Shown: piece by piece, positions 9,282 to 17,827 of the stretch
Numbering within the stretch: position 1 is the first letter of the stretch
How the letters are laid out: every line of letters starts with the position of its first letter
DNA from: CAVSMC01 sp963728935
Lineage (GTDB): Bacteria > Pseudomonadota > Gammaproteobacteria > Burkholderiales > Casimicrobiaceae
Assembly (NCBI GenBank): GCA_963728935.1
Contig: CAVSMC010000005.1
Coordinates: forward strand, 1-64,000
Length of the DNA stretch: 64,000 nucleotides
Reading direction: 5' to 3'
The notes under the pieces: model-generated
What the model was told of the DNA's origin: nothing
The model's database searches: none
Seen by the model: the letters and a program-made list of their open reading frames with translations, nothing else
Position numbers and translations under genes: made by a program

Positions 9282-9934
9282 GCCGCGACCTCCGCGACGC
9301 GACGCGGCAGCGCCAGCTGGCGCGCAATGCGCGTCTTGAGCCGTGTGTCGTGCGTCGCGATGACCAGCGCGACGTGCTCGCGGCGCGCGGTGTCCAGCAG
9401 CAGATCCGCAACGACGGCGGCCGCATCGTCGTCGAGGTTCGACGTCGGCTCGTCGGCGAGCAGCAGCTGCGGTCGGTTGACGAGCGCGCGCGCGATCGCG
9501 ACGCGCTGCTGCTGACCAACCGAAAGCTGGTGCGGATGCGCGTGCGCGCGATCGTCGACGCCGAGCGCCGCGAGCATCGCGTGCGCGGCGGCGCCGTCGA
9601 CGGCAAGCCCGGCGATGCGCTGCGCGACGGTGAGGTTCTGCAGCGCGGTGAGTGTGGGCAGCAGATGGAACTGCTGCAGCACCACGCCCACGTGGCGGCC
9701 GCGGAAGCGGTCGCGCGCCGACGGCGACAGCGCCGCGAGATCCTGGCCGTCGACCTCGACCACACCCTCGGTCGCGCACCAGCAGCCCGGCGATCAGATG
9801 CAGCAACGTCGTCTTGCCGCAGCCCGACGGCCCGACGATGAGCATTTGGTCCTGGGACGCCACAAGAGCTCGTCGATCGCGAGCACCTCGGCGCCGCCGC
9901 GGTAAGCGAAGCGCAGCCGCTCGATGCGGATCAT
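9278..9934 (-). pseudogene. MacB-like ABC ATP-binding protein, two frame breaks
   Basis: The N-terminus MIRIERLRFAYRGGAEVLAIDEL starts at 9934. A frame change near 9863 leads to the Walker A segment (MLIVGPSGCGKTTLLHLIAGLLV), and a second near 9770 leads to the remainder: Q-loop VVLQQFHLLP, signature LSVGQQQRVAIARAL (Val in place of the usual Gly), Walker B LLLADEP and H-loop IATHD. Assembled across the breaks this is a normal LolD/MacB ATPase of about 220 residues. It overlaps the permease start by 4 bases and would energise it. Both breaks are single-base and all catalytic motifs survive, so a sequence error is as likely as real decay. Confidence 0.8.
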
Positions 9935-10331
9935 GCGCGTCGCTCGCGCCGCCGCGCTTCGCACAGCCCGGACAGCGGCCGTAGAGCGTCACGTCGTGAT
10001 GCTCGACGGTGAAGCCGCGCGGCGCGAGCCGGCGCAGGTTGCCGGGGCAACCGGGCACGTCGAAGACGCGTTGGCAGCGCGTGCACTGGAAGTGATGGTG
10101 GTGCTCCGCTTCGGTGATCTCGTAGCGCGGCGCATCGCCGGGCAGTGTGACCAGACGAACCCCGCCCTCCGCGGCGAGCCGCTTCAGGTTGCGATAGACC
10201 GTGGCGAGCCCGAGCTGGTTCACGCTCGCGCGCGCCGCGCTCAGGATGTCCTGCGGTGACAGCGGCCGCCCGGCCTGCTCTAGCGCCACGCGGATCGCGT
10301 CGCGCTGGCGTGTGGCGCGCTCGTTGGTCAT
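9933..10331 (-). CDS. zur: Fur-family metalloregulator (Zur-like)
   Basis: From the ATG at 10331: MTNERATRQRDAIRVAL, a winged-helix DNA-binding half with LATVYRNLKRLAAEGG, then the metal-site half EAEHHHHFQCTRCQRVFDV and a C-terminal LYGRCPGC. The two CxxC pairs and the His run are the structural and regulatory zinc sites of the Fur superfamily. Divergence from znuABC-like genes suggests Zur. In the sequence as given there is no stop where expected; the frame runs into the ABC ATPase frame. A one-base change near 9945 would restore a stop overlapping the ATPase ATG (ATGA). Length about 133 residues, normal for Zur/Fur. Confidence 0.85.
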
Positions 10332-10359
10332 GGTGGAGAAGGTGCCCGCACGGTGGTAC

Positions 10360-10378
10360 GATAATGATAACCCAATAT
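10360..10378. promoter_or_regulatory. Fur-box-like operator between the divergent regulator and znuA-like gene
   Basis: The 118-base gap between the regulator and the substrate-binding gene is otherwise GC-rich but contains GATAATGATAACCCAATATC, matching the first two GATAAT hexamers of the classical Fur box almost exactly. It lies about 30 bases before the regulator ATG and 72 bases before the znuA-like ATG, so it could control both directions. Family members Fur and Zur recognise related AT-rich palindromes. Which regulator binds is inference. Confidence 0.5.
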
Positions 10379-10449
10379 CAACGAGGCGCGAGCCGTGCCG
10401 TTCCGACGTCCGCAATCGCAACGGCGAAGCGCCTTTCGTCCGTTGCCAC

Positions 10450-11317
10450 ATGCTCCGCCTAACCGTCGCGCTGGTTGCGCTCGCCGTCGCGGTCTTTGCG
10501 CGCGCGGCACCGGTCGCTGTCGTCGCTGCTGAGAGCGTCTATGGCGACATCGCTCGCCAGATTGGCGGCGACGACGTCGAGCGTCACCAGCATCCTCGCA
10601 AGCTCCGCGCAAGATCCGCACGAGTTCGAGCCGGGCGCGGCTGAGGCGCGGGCCATCGCACGCGCGCGCATCCTGGTGATCTAACGGCGCCGATTACGAC
10701 GCCTGGATGACGAAGCTCGCGTCGGCGTCGCCGTCGCGCTCGCGCGAGACGATCGACGTCGCACGGCTCGCGGGGCGCCGCAGCGGGCGACAACCCGCAC
10801 GTCTGGTACGACACCGCCGCGATCTCGGCGCTCGCGCGCGCGCTTGCCGACACGCTGTCGCGCATCGATCCCGCGCATCGCGCGGCGTATGCGCGGGCGG
10901 CTCGCCGCGTTCGACGCCTCGATGCGCCCGCTCGCCGAGCGCATCGGCTCGATGCGCAGCCGCTACGCCGGCGCGCCGGTCACGGCCACCGAGCCGGTGT
11001 TCGGCTACATGGCCGACGCGCTCGGCCTCGAGATGCGCAACGCGCGCTTTCAGCTCGCGGTGATGAACGGCAGCGAGCCGGCGCCCCGCGACGTCGCGGC
11101 GTTCGAAAGTGATCTGCGCACGCGCGCGGTGCGCGTCCTGATCTACAACAGCCAGACCTCCGGCCCGCTCGCCGATCGCATGCGCGCACTCGCCACGTCG
11201 TCGGGCGTGCCGGTGGTCGGCGTCGGCGAAACCGAGCCGGCGAACATGACGTACGTGCGCTGGATGCTGGGTCAGCTCGAAGAGCTCGATGCCGCGCTGT
11301 CGAAGAGATCGCGATGA
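10450..11317 (+). pseudogene. znuA: Metal ABC transporter substrate-binding protein (ZnuA/TroA-like), multiple frame breaks
   Basis: It starts with a signal peptide (MLRLTVALVALAVAVFARAAP) and VVAAESVYGDIARQIGGD, typical of the ZnuA/TroA family. After a frame change near 10586 it continues VTSILASSAQDPHEFEP, the conserved metal-ligand His segment. Further breaks near 10680, 10785 and 10900 give NGADYDAWM, then GDNPHVWYD with a second conserved His, and a long intact C-terminal half (VTATEPVFGYMADALGL to the stop). No His-rich loop is visible between the domains. All segments are in order, so this is one gene with about four indels. The stop overlaps the next gene by 4 bases. Confidence 0.85.
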
Positions 11318-12108
11318 GCGCCGTCGAGCTCGACCGCGTGACGCTCGCCCGCGGCGAGCGCGTCGTGCTGCGCGAGCTCACGGCAACGATCGCCGACGGC
11401 GAGTTCGTCGGCGTGTTCGGACCGAACGGCGCCGGCAAGTCGACGCTGTTGCACGCGATCCTGGGGCTGCTCACGCCGGTGTCGGGCACGATTCGCGTGC
11501 ACGGTGCGGCGCCGTCGCGCGGCAACGCGATGCCGGCTACCTGCCGCAGCATCGCTCGAACGTCGCCGAGCTTCGCGTGCGCGGGCGCGACTTCGTGGTC
11601 GCGGCGCACGAAGGCCATCGCTTCGGCATCGCGCTCGCGAGCCATGACGCGCGATCGCGCGGCCGACCGTGCGCTCGATGCGGTCGGCGCTTCGGCGCTC
11701 GCGAAGCGCCCGCTCGCGCAGCTTTCCGGCGGCGAGCGCCAGCGGCTGCTGCTCGCGCAGGCGCTCGTCGGCGAGCCGCGACTGCTGCTGCTCGATGAGC
11801 CGCTGCTCTCGCTCGATCCGGGCGCCGAGAAGGACGTCGTCGCGCTGATCAAGCGGTTGCAGCAGTCGCTCGGGATGACGGTGCTGTTCACCGCCCACGA
11901 GCTGAATCCGCTGCTCGGCTCGATGGACCGCGTGCTCTACCTCGGCCACGGCCGCGGCGCGATCGGGAGCGTCGACGAGGTCATGCGAAGCGACGTGCTG
12001 TCCGAGCTCTACGGCGCCGACATCGACGTCGTGCGCGTCGGCGGCCGCATCGTGATCGTTTCCGGCGACGGCATGCACGACGCCGACGCGCACCATCACG
12101 ATGCTTGA
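11314..12108 (+). CDS. znuC: Metal ABC transporter ATP-binding protein (ZnuC-like)
   Basis: 264 residues. Walker A GPNGAGKST at about residues 36-44, signature LSGGERQR, Walker B LLLLDEP and H-loop TAHE are visible. The C-terminus has alternating Asp and His (GMHDADAHHHDA). Between about 11525 and 11645 the annotated frame reads a Ser/Arg-rich string, while the adjacent frame reads GYLPQHRSNVAEL and VRGRDFVVAAHEG, which is the expected Q-loop region. Two compensating indels therefore keep the gene open while scrambling about 40 residues. As written the protein would lack the Q-loop; corrected, it is a normal ZnuC/MntA-type ATPase. It overlaps both neighbours. Confidence 0.9.
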   Translation: MSAVELDRVTLARGERVVLRELTATIADGEFVGVFGPNGAGKSTLLHAILGLLTPVSGTIRVHGAAPSRGNAMPATCRSIARTSPSFACAGATSWSRRTKAIASASRSRAMTRDRAADRALDAVGASALAKRPLAQLSGGERQRLLLAQALVGEPRLLLLDEPLLSLDPGAEKDVVALIKRLQQSLGMTVLFTAHELNPLLGSMDRVLYLGHGRGAIGSVDEVMRSDVLSELYGADIDVVRVGGRIVIVSGDGMHDADAHHHDA

Positions 12109-12907
12109 CTACGAGTTCATGCGCAACGCGTTCGCTGCTGGCGCGATCGTCGCGGTCGTCGCTGGCGCGGTCGGCTATTTCGTCGTGCTGCGCCAGCTCG
12201 CCTTCGCCGGCCACGCGCTCGGCCACGTCGGCTTCGCCGGCGCCGCCGGCGCCGGTCTCGTCGGGCTCCCGCCATTCTGGGGGTTGCTCGTGGCGACGCT
12301 CGCCGCCGCCGTCGCGATGGGCTCGCTTGGCGAGCGCCTGCGCGGCCGCGACGTCGCGATCGGCGTGATCCTGTCGCTCGCGCTGGGCCTCGGCGTGCTG
12401 TTCCTCTTCTTCTACCGTTCGCACGCGACGCAGGCGACTGCGATCCTGTTCGGCAACGTGTTCGCCGTCGATGCGGCGTCGGTGCGCACACTCGCCGTAC
12501 TCGGGGTGGCGAGCGTCGCCGCGCTCGCCGCGATGTCGCGGCCGCTGCTGTTCGCCACCTTCGCGCCGGAGCTCGCCGACGCAAAGGGCGTGTCGCTACG
12601 ACTCGTGTCGGTACTGTTCCTGGTCGTCGTCGCGATCGCCGTCGCCGAAAGTGCGCAGGTCGTCGGCGTGCTGCTCGTGTTCGCGCTGATGGTCGGTCCG
12701 GCGGCCGCCGCCATCGCGCTCACGCCCCGCGTTGCGGCGGGCCTCGCGCTGTCGGTGGCAGTGGCGCTCGGCTGCACGTGGGCCGGCATCGCGCTCGCGT
12801 ATGCGACCGACTGGCCGGCGACGACGTGGATCGTGCTGCTGTCGTCGGCTGCGTATTTCGCGAGCCTGTACGCGGCGCGCACGCGTCAGCGCGCGGCGAA
12901 GAGCTGA
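12101..12907 (+). CDS. znuB: Metal ABC transporter permease (ZnuB-like)
   Basis: 268 residues, intact, with about eight hydrophobic helices. Family landmarks are AFAGHALGHVGFAGAAGAGL in the first third and VVGVLLVFALMVGPAAAA near residue 190-205, the ABC-3 family signature of ZnuB/TroC/MntB permeases. The ATG lies 8 bases inside the ATPase gene, so translation is probably coupled. With the upstream two genes it forms an importer for zinc or manganese; the neighbouring Zur-like regulator favours zinc. It is the only member of the three without evident frame damage. Confidence 0.92.
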   Translation: MLDYEFMRNAFAAGAIVAVVAGAVGYFVVLRQLAFAGHALGHVGFAGAAGAGLVGLPPFWGLLVATLAAAVAMGSLGERLRGRDVAIGVILSLALGLGVLFLFFYRSHATQATAILFGNVFAVDAASVRTLAVLGVASVAALAAMSRPLLFATFAPELADAKGVSLRLVSVLFLVVVAIAVAESAQVVGVLLVFALMVGPAAAAIALTPRVAAGLALSVAVALGCTWAGIALAYATDWPATTWIVLLSSAAYFASLYAARTRQRAAKS

Positions 12908-13317
12908 ACGTCGAGCATGTGCCCGACGAACCATGCGCTCACGCGTGCCGGGATCACAAGCGATCCGCCGGCGAGCGTCGCAAGAACGTACGCGTCGTCG
13001 GTGTGCGTGTCGATTGCGTGCGCCGTCGCATGCGGCGCGCACGGCTTGGCTGCGACGTACGGGTCGCTTCGACGCGCCGGTCCGCGCTCTGTCGACCTGA
13101 TTGAACGCCTGATGGTCAAGTGGCAATAGACAGAGCGCCACAGGAATAGAACACGCGTCGCCGCCATTCGAAAATGACGAGTCGCAGCAATAGGAAAAAC
13201 GGCGCAGGAGTAGAAAAATGCCGGCGGGAATTCGAAAGACCGTACAGGAATCGAAGACTGGCCCGCGGGAATACGAAGACGGCCGCAGCATAGAAAAATC
13301 AGTCCCGCGCGCGAGGG
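12908..13317. other. Gap after znuB: unassigned frames, then a degenerate repeat array
   Basis: An open minus-strand frame at 12886-13167 ends ARVSAWFVGHMLDVQLFAAR, but its codon usage is uneven, it overlaps the end of znuB and shows no family motif, so I do not call a gene. The second half is the repeat array listed separately. No terminator-like hairpin with a T-run is evident directly after znuB. Confidence 0.4.
13139..13308. repeat. Degenerate tandem repeat array, about eight units of 18-24 bases
   Basis: Units share a CAGGAATAGAAAAAxxGGC-like core: CAGGAATAGAACACG, CCATTCGAAAATGACG, CAGCAATAGGAAAAACGG, CAGGAGTAGAAAAATGCC, GGAATTCGAAAGACCG, CAGGAATCGAAGACTGG, GGGAATACGAAGACGG and CAGCATAGAAAAATCAG. 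Spacing is irregular and identity between units only moderate. It stands out against GC-rich flanks. Multiple degenerate repeats like this occur at the ends of some IS21-family elements, but no istA/istB gene is nearby, so this could be a remnant end or an array of protein-binding sites. Confidence 0.6.
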
Positions 13318-15051
13318 CTAGTTATGTCGCATATGAACCATGCGCCTGGGCGGCCTCGGCGCTTCTGTTTCGAGCGCGCCCGCCCGCTGCGCGATCTCGG
13401 CCACCGCCGCCAAGTTCCGGGCGTCCCAGCGTGCGCGCACCGTGCCATTGCGATCAACGAGGAACTCCACGTGGTGTCGATCGGATGCCGGAACATTGCC
13501 GGCGAGAACTCGATACGCTTCACTGAGTCCGGGCGATACGGTTGCAGCGTTTATTGCTGGGCCCGTGTCATCCAGGCGCGGTGCTTCACGCGACGACGGC
13601 ACGGCGACAACGTCAACGCCGGCGCGCGATAGCGCGTCGCGAACTGCACTGAGTTGCAGCAAGCGGTCGCGCGATTCGGGCAGCGAATAGAGCACGAGCA
13701 GGATCGGCCGCTCGCCGGTCGTTCGTTGCGGCTGCTGGTCGATCTGATAGGCGAATTGCGGCGCTTCGACGTCCACGCCCACGGCGCCGGCAGCCAGTGT
13801 CTTCACGAAGTAAACAAGGTCCCATCGCGCTGTGTCGTCCAGTGCCGCGACGAATGCCGGCATCGGCGTGCCGTCGATGCCGTGCGTGATCCACCCATAC
13901 AGGTCGCCGTCGAGATGACCGAGGACATGCTCGGAAGCGAGGTCCGCTGGCTTCATCGCGAGTGTCGCGGCCGCCGGTCCGTCACCGCGCCCTTCCACGC
14001 CATGGCAGACAGCGCAGTTTGCCGCGAAGAGCGCCGATCCCCGAGCGACTGCAGTGACCGTATACCCGATGGGTGGATGCAGGTACGTGGTCGGATAAGC
14101 GCGCACGATCTCGGGCAGCGCGCCTTCATCGAAGCTCAGGCGGAAAGGAAACGGCCAGCGCGTCTCGTCGTGCGCGGCGGGCACGGATAGTCCCAGCACA
14201 CCGACGATTGTGAGCACGCCCAGCCCTAGCGCTGCCTCGACGCCCGCGTTGCGCGCGATGTGTGCCGATGCGAATTCGCCCGGTGGTCCCGCGCTCTCCA
14301 TGTCGGCCGTCCAACGCAGTCGATTGGTGAGCGCAAGCGAGAGCATCATCGCAAACAACGCGATCTTCGCGATCAGCCATTGACCGTACGCCGTGCCGAA
14401 CAGCGGCGGCCAGCTCGCGACGAGATAGATAGCGTTTACGATGCCGGTGACGAGCAGGCCGAGGACCGCGGCGACGCCGACGCTCGAAAAGCGCCGCGTG
14501 ATCGCATACGTGCGAGGTGCCAGCGTCCTGCGCAGCGCCACCGCGAGCGGCAGCAGCGCGCCAAGCCATGCGCCGGCTGCCACGAGATGAAGCGCGTCGG
14601 CGCCCATGTGGATGGCTTTGTCGCGACCGCTGTCCGCAGCGGCGTGTCCGGTCGCCGCGAGTGTCGCAACAAGCGCCAATGCCGCGATCGCGGCGACACG
14701 ATCCCGCCAGGCCGAACCGCGCAGCGCGAGCACGCCCGCAACGATAATGATAAGCACAAGCCGGCCGAGCCATACGCGGCCGAACGACGTTCCACGCACG
14801 ACCAGCCCGAGCGTCGACACATCGAGCGCGCGAAGCTCGATGCCCGCCATCGCCGGTGCCTGCAACAGCAGCCAACCGAGCCACGACAGGAGCGCGATGC
14901 CGACGCTCCATCGAGCGAGCCCCGTCACGAATCGATCGACGACGGCGCCCGCGATGTGCGCGGGTGCGATGAGCGTCGCGAACACGAGTGCGCCGAACGC
15001 CTGCGCGAGCGCAACGTAATGGACCGTACGAACAAGCGCGAGTGCGCTCAC
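13318..15051 (-). CDS. copD: CopD-family copper protein fused to cytochrome c and a thioredoxin-like tail
   Basis: 577 residues. The first 300 carry about eight membrane helices of the CopD/PcoD family (conserved His in HYVALAQAFGALVFATL and ALHLVAAGAWLGALLPLAVAL). A short linker is followed by a c-type haem motif, CAVCHG, at about residue 330, with later Met residues (TPMPAF) as possible sixth ligand. The last 130 residues (RPILLVLYSLPES to the stop) look like a redoxin-type fold without an obvious CxxC. The GTG start overlaps the copC stop (GTGA), so the two are coupled. Copper import across the inner membrane linked to a haem redox domain is the likely role. Confidence 0.88.
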   Translation of the reverse strand: MSALALVRTVHYVALAQAFGALVFATLIAPAHIAGAVVDRFVTGLARWSVGIALLSWLGWLLLQAPAMAGIELRALDVSTLGLVVRGTSFGRVWLGRLVLIIIVAGVLALRGSAWRDRVAAIAALALVATLAATGHAAADSGRDKAIHMGADALHLVAAGAWLGALLPLAVALRRTLAPRTYAITRRFSSVGVAAVLGLLVTGIVNAIYLVASWPPLFGTAYGQWLIAKIALFAMMLSLALTNRLRWTADMESAGPPGEFASAHIARNAGVEAALGLGVLTIVGVLGLSVPAAHDETRWPFPFRLSFDEGALPEIVRAYPTTYLHPPIGYTVTAVARGSALFAANCAVCHGVEGRGDGPAAATLAMKPADLASEHVLGHLDGDLYGWITHGIDGTPMPAFVAALDDTARWDLVYFVKTLAAGAVGVDVEAPQFAYQIDQQPQRTTGERPILLVLYSLPESRDRLLQLSAVRDALSRAGVDVVAVPSSREAPRLDDTGPAINAATVSPGLSEAYRVLAGNVPASDRHHVEFLVDRNGTVRARWDARNLAAVAEIAQRAGALETEAPRPPRRMVHMRHN

Positions 15052-15409
15052 GGCACAACCGTGAACGTGAAGTCGCCCTCGGTCACGTGGGTGTCGACCG
15101 ACAGCGCTCGCCAGTCAACCTTGTAGGTGCCGGGCGCGAGCGGTCGGCAGCGAGACCCGAAGCCCGTGCATCCTGCGCATCGACCTGGTGTCGCCCTTGT
15201 CCACTGCGTGGCCGTTGCGGTCGAGCACCTGACCGTGCTGAACGCGGGCTCGAGCTCCTGCGTGAACCACAGCTTGAGTTCGGCGGGCGAGCCGCGCAGC
15301 TAGCTGCCGACGGCCGGGACCGCGTGATCGAGAAATGCGTGCGCGCCGGCGGTGAAGCCAGCGCCATGAACGCGCCGCCGTGAACGGCAAGGAACAACCG
15401 AAGCTTCAT
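15048..15409 (-). pseudogene. copC: CopC-like periplasmic copper-binding protein, frame-broken
   Basis: Starts MKLRLFLAVHGGAFMALAS. Pieces in different frames give AHAFLDHAVPAVGS (the CopC N-terminal copper His), then a TAG stop, then LRGSPAELKLWFTQELEPAF, VLDRNGHAVDKGDTR, LRVSLPxLAPGTYKVDWR-like and VDTHVTEGDFTFTVVP with its C-terminal His motif. At least three indels and one nonsense codon are needed to join them in about 360 bases. The order is complete, so CopC was present as a normal protein of about 120 residues. Its ATG overlaps the stop of the upstream gene (ATGA) and its stop overlaps copD. Confidence 0.8.
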
Positions 15410-16377
15410 CGAGCGTGGAAAATCGGCCTTCCGAACGAGTTCGGGAAAGGTCGTCGAGATAGAAATGCAGCTGCGCGACCCAGCCACGCCGTGGCCGCTG
15501 CGGTTGTTCAAAGGAATGATTGCCTCGGTGCTGAGCTGCACGTACCGGCCCGCCCAGAGGAGTCCCGGGTTGACGGTTCCCGTGGTCCCGCCGCACCCCG
15601 GTCGAGCGCCGTCGACATGGCGAACTCCACCACCGGGATCATCCGGTTGAACGGAGCCCGCCAGCCCCACGTCCTGCACGGCGGACTGCAGGTACGGGAA
15701 GCTGTACTGGAGCGCGAAGCCCCACTCGAGCGCATGCGGATGCTGCTCGACGTCGACGTGACGCCCTCATCGCTGACCGTCGTCGTGCTGGCGCGCGACG
15801 GAAAGCCGACGCCGACCAGTCCGGTCACGGCGATCGGTCGCAGATATTTCTCTCTGCCGGAAGATCGCCGAAGCCCTTGCCGAAGAACAATGCCGGGCGT
15901 GAACGTGCTGAACGATTCCGGCGATGCGCTTCGCGCCGGTGCCACCGACGTCCACGTCGACGCCGGCGGACAGGATTCTTTCGTGCTCTTCGTTCTGGCA
16001 GATTGGTACTTGACGCTGGCCTCCAGGTTGTCGAAGCCCTTCGTTTGCGTCGCTGCCCTCGGCTGCGGCGCAGCCCTTGAGGTGGTGCCAAACCCAATGC
16101 CAAGATCGGGCGTGATGCGCTTGATTAGTCGATTGAGCACGTCGTTTGCCGCGTAGCCGGCTCGTCCTCGGTGCCGGGCAGCTTTCCGCTGGTAGGTCGG
16201 CAGCGAAAGCTCGTCGGCGACGAACGGGTCGTCGATCGTGAGCGTCGCCGGAAAGAACCGCTTGCCCACGATACCGTGTGCGTGGGCGATGCTCGCGGCC
16301 ATAGCGCCAGCGAGCAACAGTGAAAACAAGCACGCGAAACGCGACGCGCGCGCGTGCCATGCAAAGCAGGCGATCAT
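15406..16377 (-). pseudogene. CopC/CopD-associated envelope protein, frame-broken
   Basis: The first frame gives MIACFAWHARASRFAC, a signal segment, then HGIVGKRFFPATLTIDDPFVADELSLPT. Later pieces appear in other frames: RITPDLGIGFG, FDNLEASVKYQ, VDVDVGGTGAKR, PALFFGKGFGDLP, VTGLVGVGFPSRASTTT, PAPFNRMIPVVEFAM, TGTVNPGLLWAGRYVQL and QLHFYLDDL. This is a family of uncharacterised proteins, probably a beta-barrel of about 320 residues, that I associate with copCD loci. At least five frame changes are needed. The corrected stop overlaps the copC start, so the three genes formed one unit. Function is unknown. Confidence 0.65.
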
Positions 16378-16483
16378 CGTGAGGCTCCCATCGATAGCGC
16401 GAAGCGGCGGCGCGTACGACAGCGCGCGCCGAGGAAACGCCGTCCGAGGACGCGGGCGTGCGTCGCTTAGACGACGGGACCGT

Positions 16484-16885
16484 TCAGGCGCTACGGGAGG
16501 GAGGCCCGCGGGCGGGCGGAAGGGATGCGGGAGGCGTCGCGCGCTGCGACTCGACGATCGGCGGCGCCGGCATCGGCGGGATGCCAAAGAGCGCAAGCGC
16601 CGCGAGCGGCGGCGGAAGCGGCGCGGCACGCGCGAGATGCTTCAGCAGCTGGCACGGCGCGCAATCGTGATCTTCCGGGTGCGTAGGGCTCCCCGGGATG
16701 TCGCTTGCGTCGCTGTGATGATGGCCATGCTCGTGCTCGACAGCGGCGTGGAAGTCCGTAGCGAGCCATGGTAGCGGTCCGAGCGACGGAATGAGGAACG
16801 CAGCGAGTACGCAGGCCGCGAGCCGCGCGCGCCAGCGTGCGCACAGGAGTGCGGGCCGTCGGTCCACTGGCAGCGGTCGGTTCAT
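16484..16885 (-). CDS. DUF2946-like protein of the copper unit
   Basis: 133 residues from MNRPLPVDRRP (the ATG at 16885; a longer frame to 16927 lacks a signal start). A hydrophobic anchor (LAACVLAAFLIPSLGPLPWLA) is followed by a His-rich stretch, HEHGHHHSD, and by DHDCAPCQLLKHLA, the CxxC motif of DUF2946-type proteins. The tail is proline-rich. Such proteins are small, exported and found beside copper genes. The combination of a His cluster and CxxC supports metal binding. It lies about 100 bases upstream of the copper-associated envelope gene on the same strand and may head that operon. Confidence 0.7.
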   Translation of the reverse strand: MNRPLPVDRRPALLCARWRARLAACVLAAFLIPSLGPLPWLATDFHAAVEHEHGHHHSDASDIPGSPTHPEDHDCAPCQLLKHLARAAPLPPPLAALALFGIPPMPAPPIVESQRATPPASLPPARGPPSRSA

Positions 16886-17827
16886 GTGGCGACGATCGGC
16901 TGTGCGATCGGGCGAACAGCATAGCATCGCCTAGCATTCCATTGGAGGCGTCTCCTCCGAGGTGAGGTTGTGCATGCTGGAACGACGGCGCGGATGAATC
17001 GCGCAAGCGCCGTCACCTGCCATCAGACGGGCAGGCATGTTGGAACCTTATGCGGAGTTCCGCGGGGCGACGCAGGAAGCGCTGAATACGCCGCGCACTA
17101 ACTTGCACATCTAGGCACGACATAAAAGCATAGCCGTCAGCGCCGTTGTTCCCGTGCGCGGGTCAGTCCCGCGCGCCGCGGGAACGTTCATCCCGCGACG
17201 GACCGATCGCGTACGCCGGATCGGTCGAACGGACGGTGCGACTTCCTTCGCGTGTTTGATGAAGAGATGAACGACAGCGCCGAGCGGCCGAGTCTTAGAA
17301 CTGAACATCGTGATTGGCATGGGCGGAACGACCACATTCGTCGGAGGCGCCTTGAGCGCCCAACGTCTGGCGTTGAACTGCAGCACGGTGCCAGTCTTCG
17401 TTACCGAGGAAGTTCTCGTGCGTATCACTCGTATGTTGACGAATCACGATACAGATTGAGTACTGCAATGAACTGTGCCTTGGCTGCGAACTGCCTCAAG
17501 ACAAGCGAGCGGTGTTTGGCACCGCCGACCGTATCGCAATGATGCCTGAGCCAGGCGAGGGATGTCGCCGCGCGATCGTACACGGTCCTGATTGCGGATG
17601 CTCGTCCGCGTTTTCGGCTTGTTGGTCTCCTTTGCTGTCTTGCCGTATCCCCGTGGATCGTGCCGCAGGTGTGGCCGGTTAAGCAGCTCCATTTTCTTTC
17701 GCTTATCGGGTTTTCACCGGCTGGCGCGACCGCTACGCTCACGACCCATAACTCACGATGATGACTTCCGCAACGGCGCCGTCAAATCGAGAAGCCAAAT
17801 ACCACGGAGACGATGAGGGAACTCGTC
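16886..17827. other. Junction region between cargo and transfer genes; only coding fragments
   Basis: No complete gene is supported. A plus-strand stretch at 17271-17459 reads LELNIVIGMGGTTTFVGG and then VPVFVTEEVLVRITRML before a TGA, which looks like the C-terminus of a real but unrecognised protein; its upstream part is out of frame or missing. A short open piece starts at 17039 (MLEPYAEFRGATQEAL) and stops within 25 codons. The stretch 17460-17760 has lower GC than its flanks and open frames on both strands without family motifs. This is where the cargo insert rejoins the conserved transfer block. Confidence 0.5.

Noticed and set aside
12886..13167. A 93-codon minus-strand gene after znuB
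   Set aside because: It overlaps the znuB end, runs into the degenerate repeats at its start and has no recognisable domain.
13139..13308. The short repeats as a CRISPR array
   Set aside because: Units are divergent, spacers of constant length are missing and no cas gene is near.
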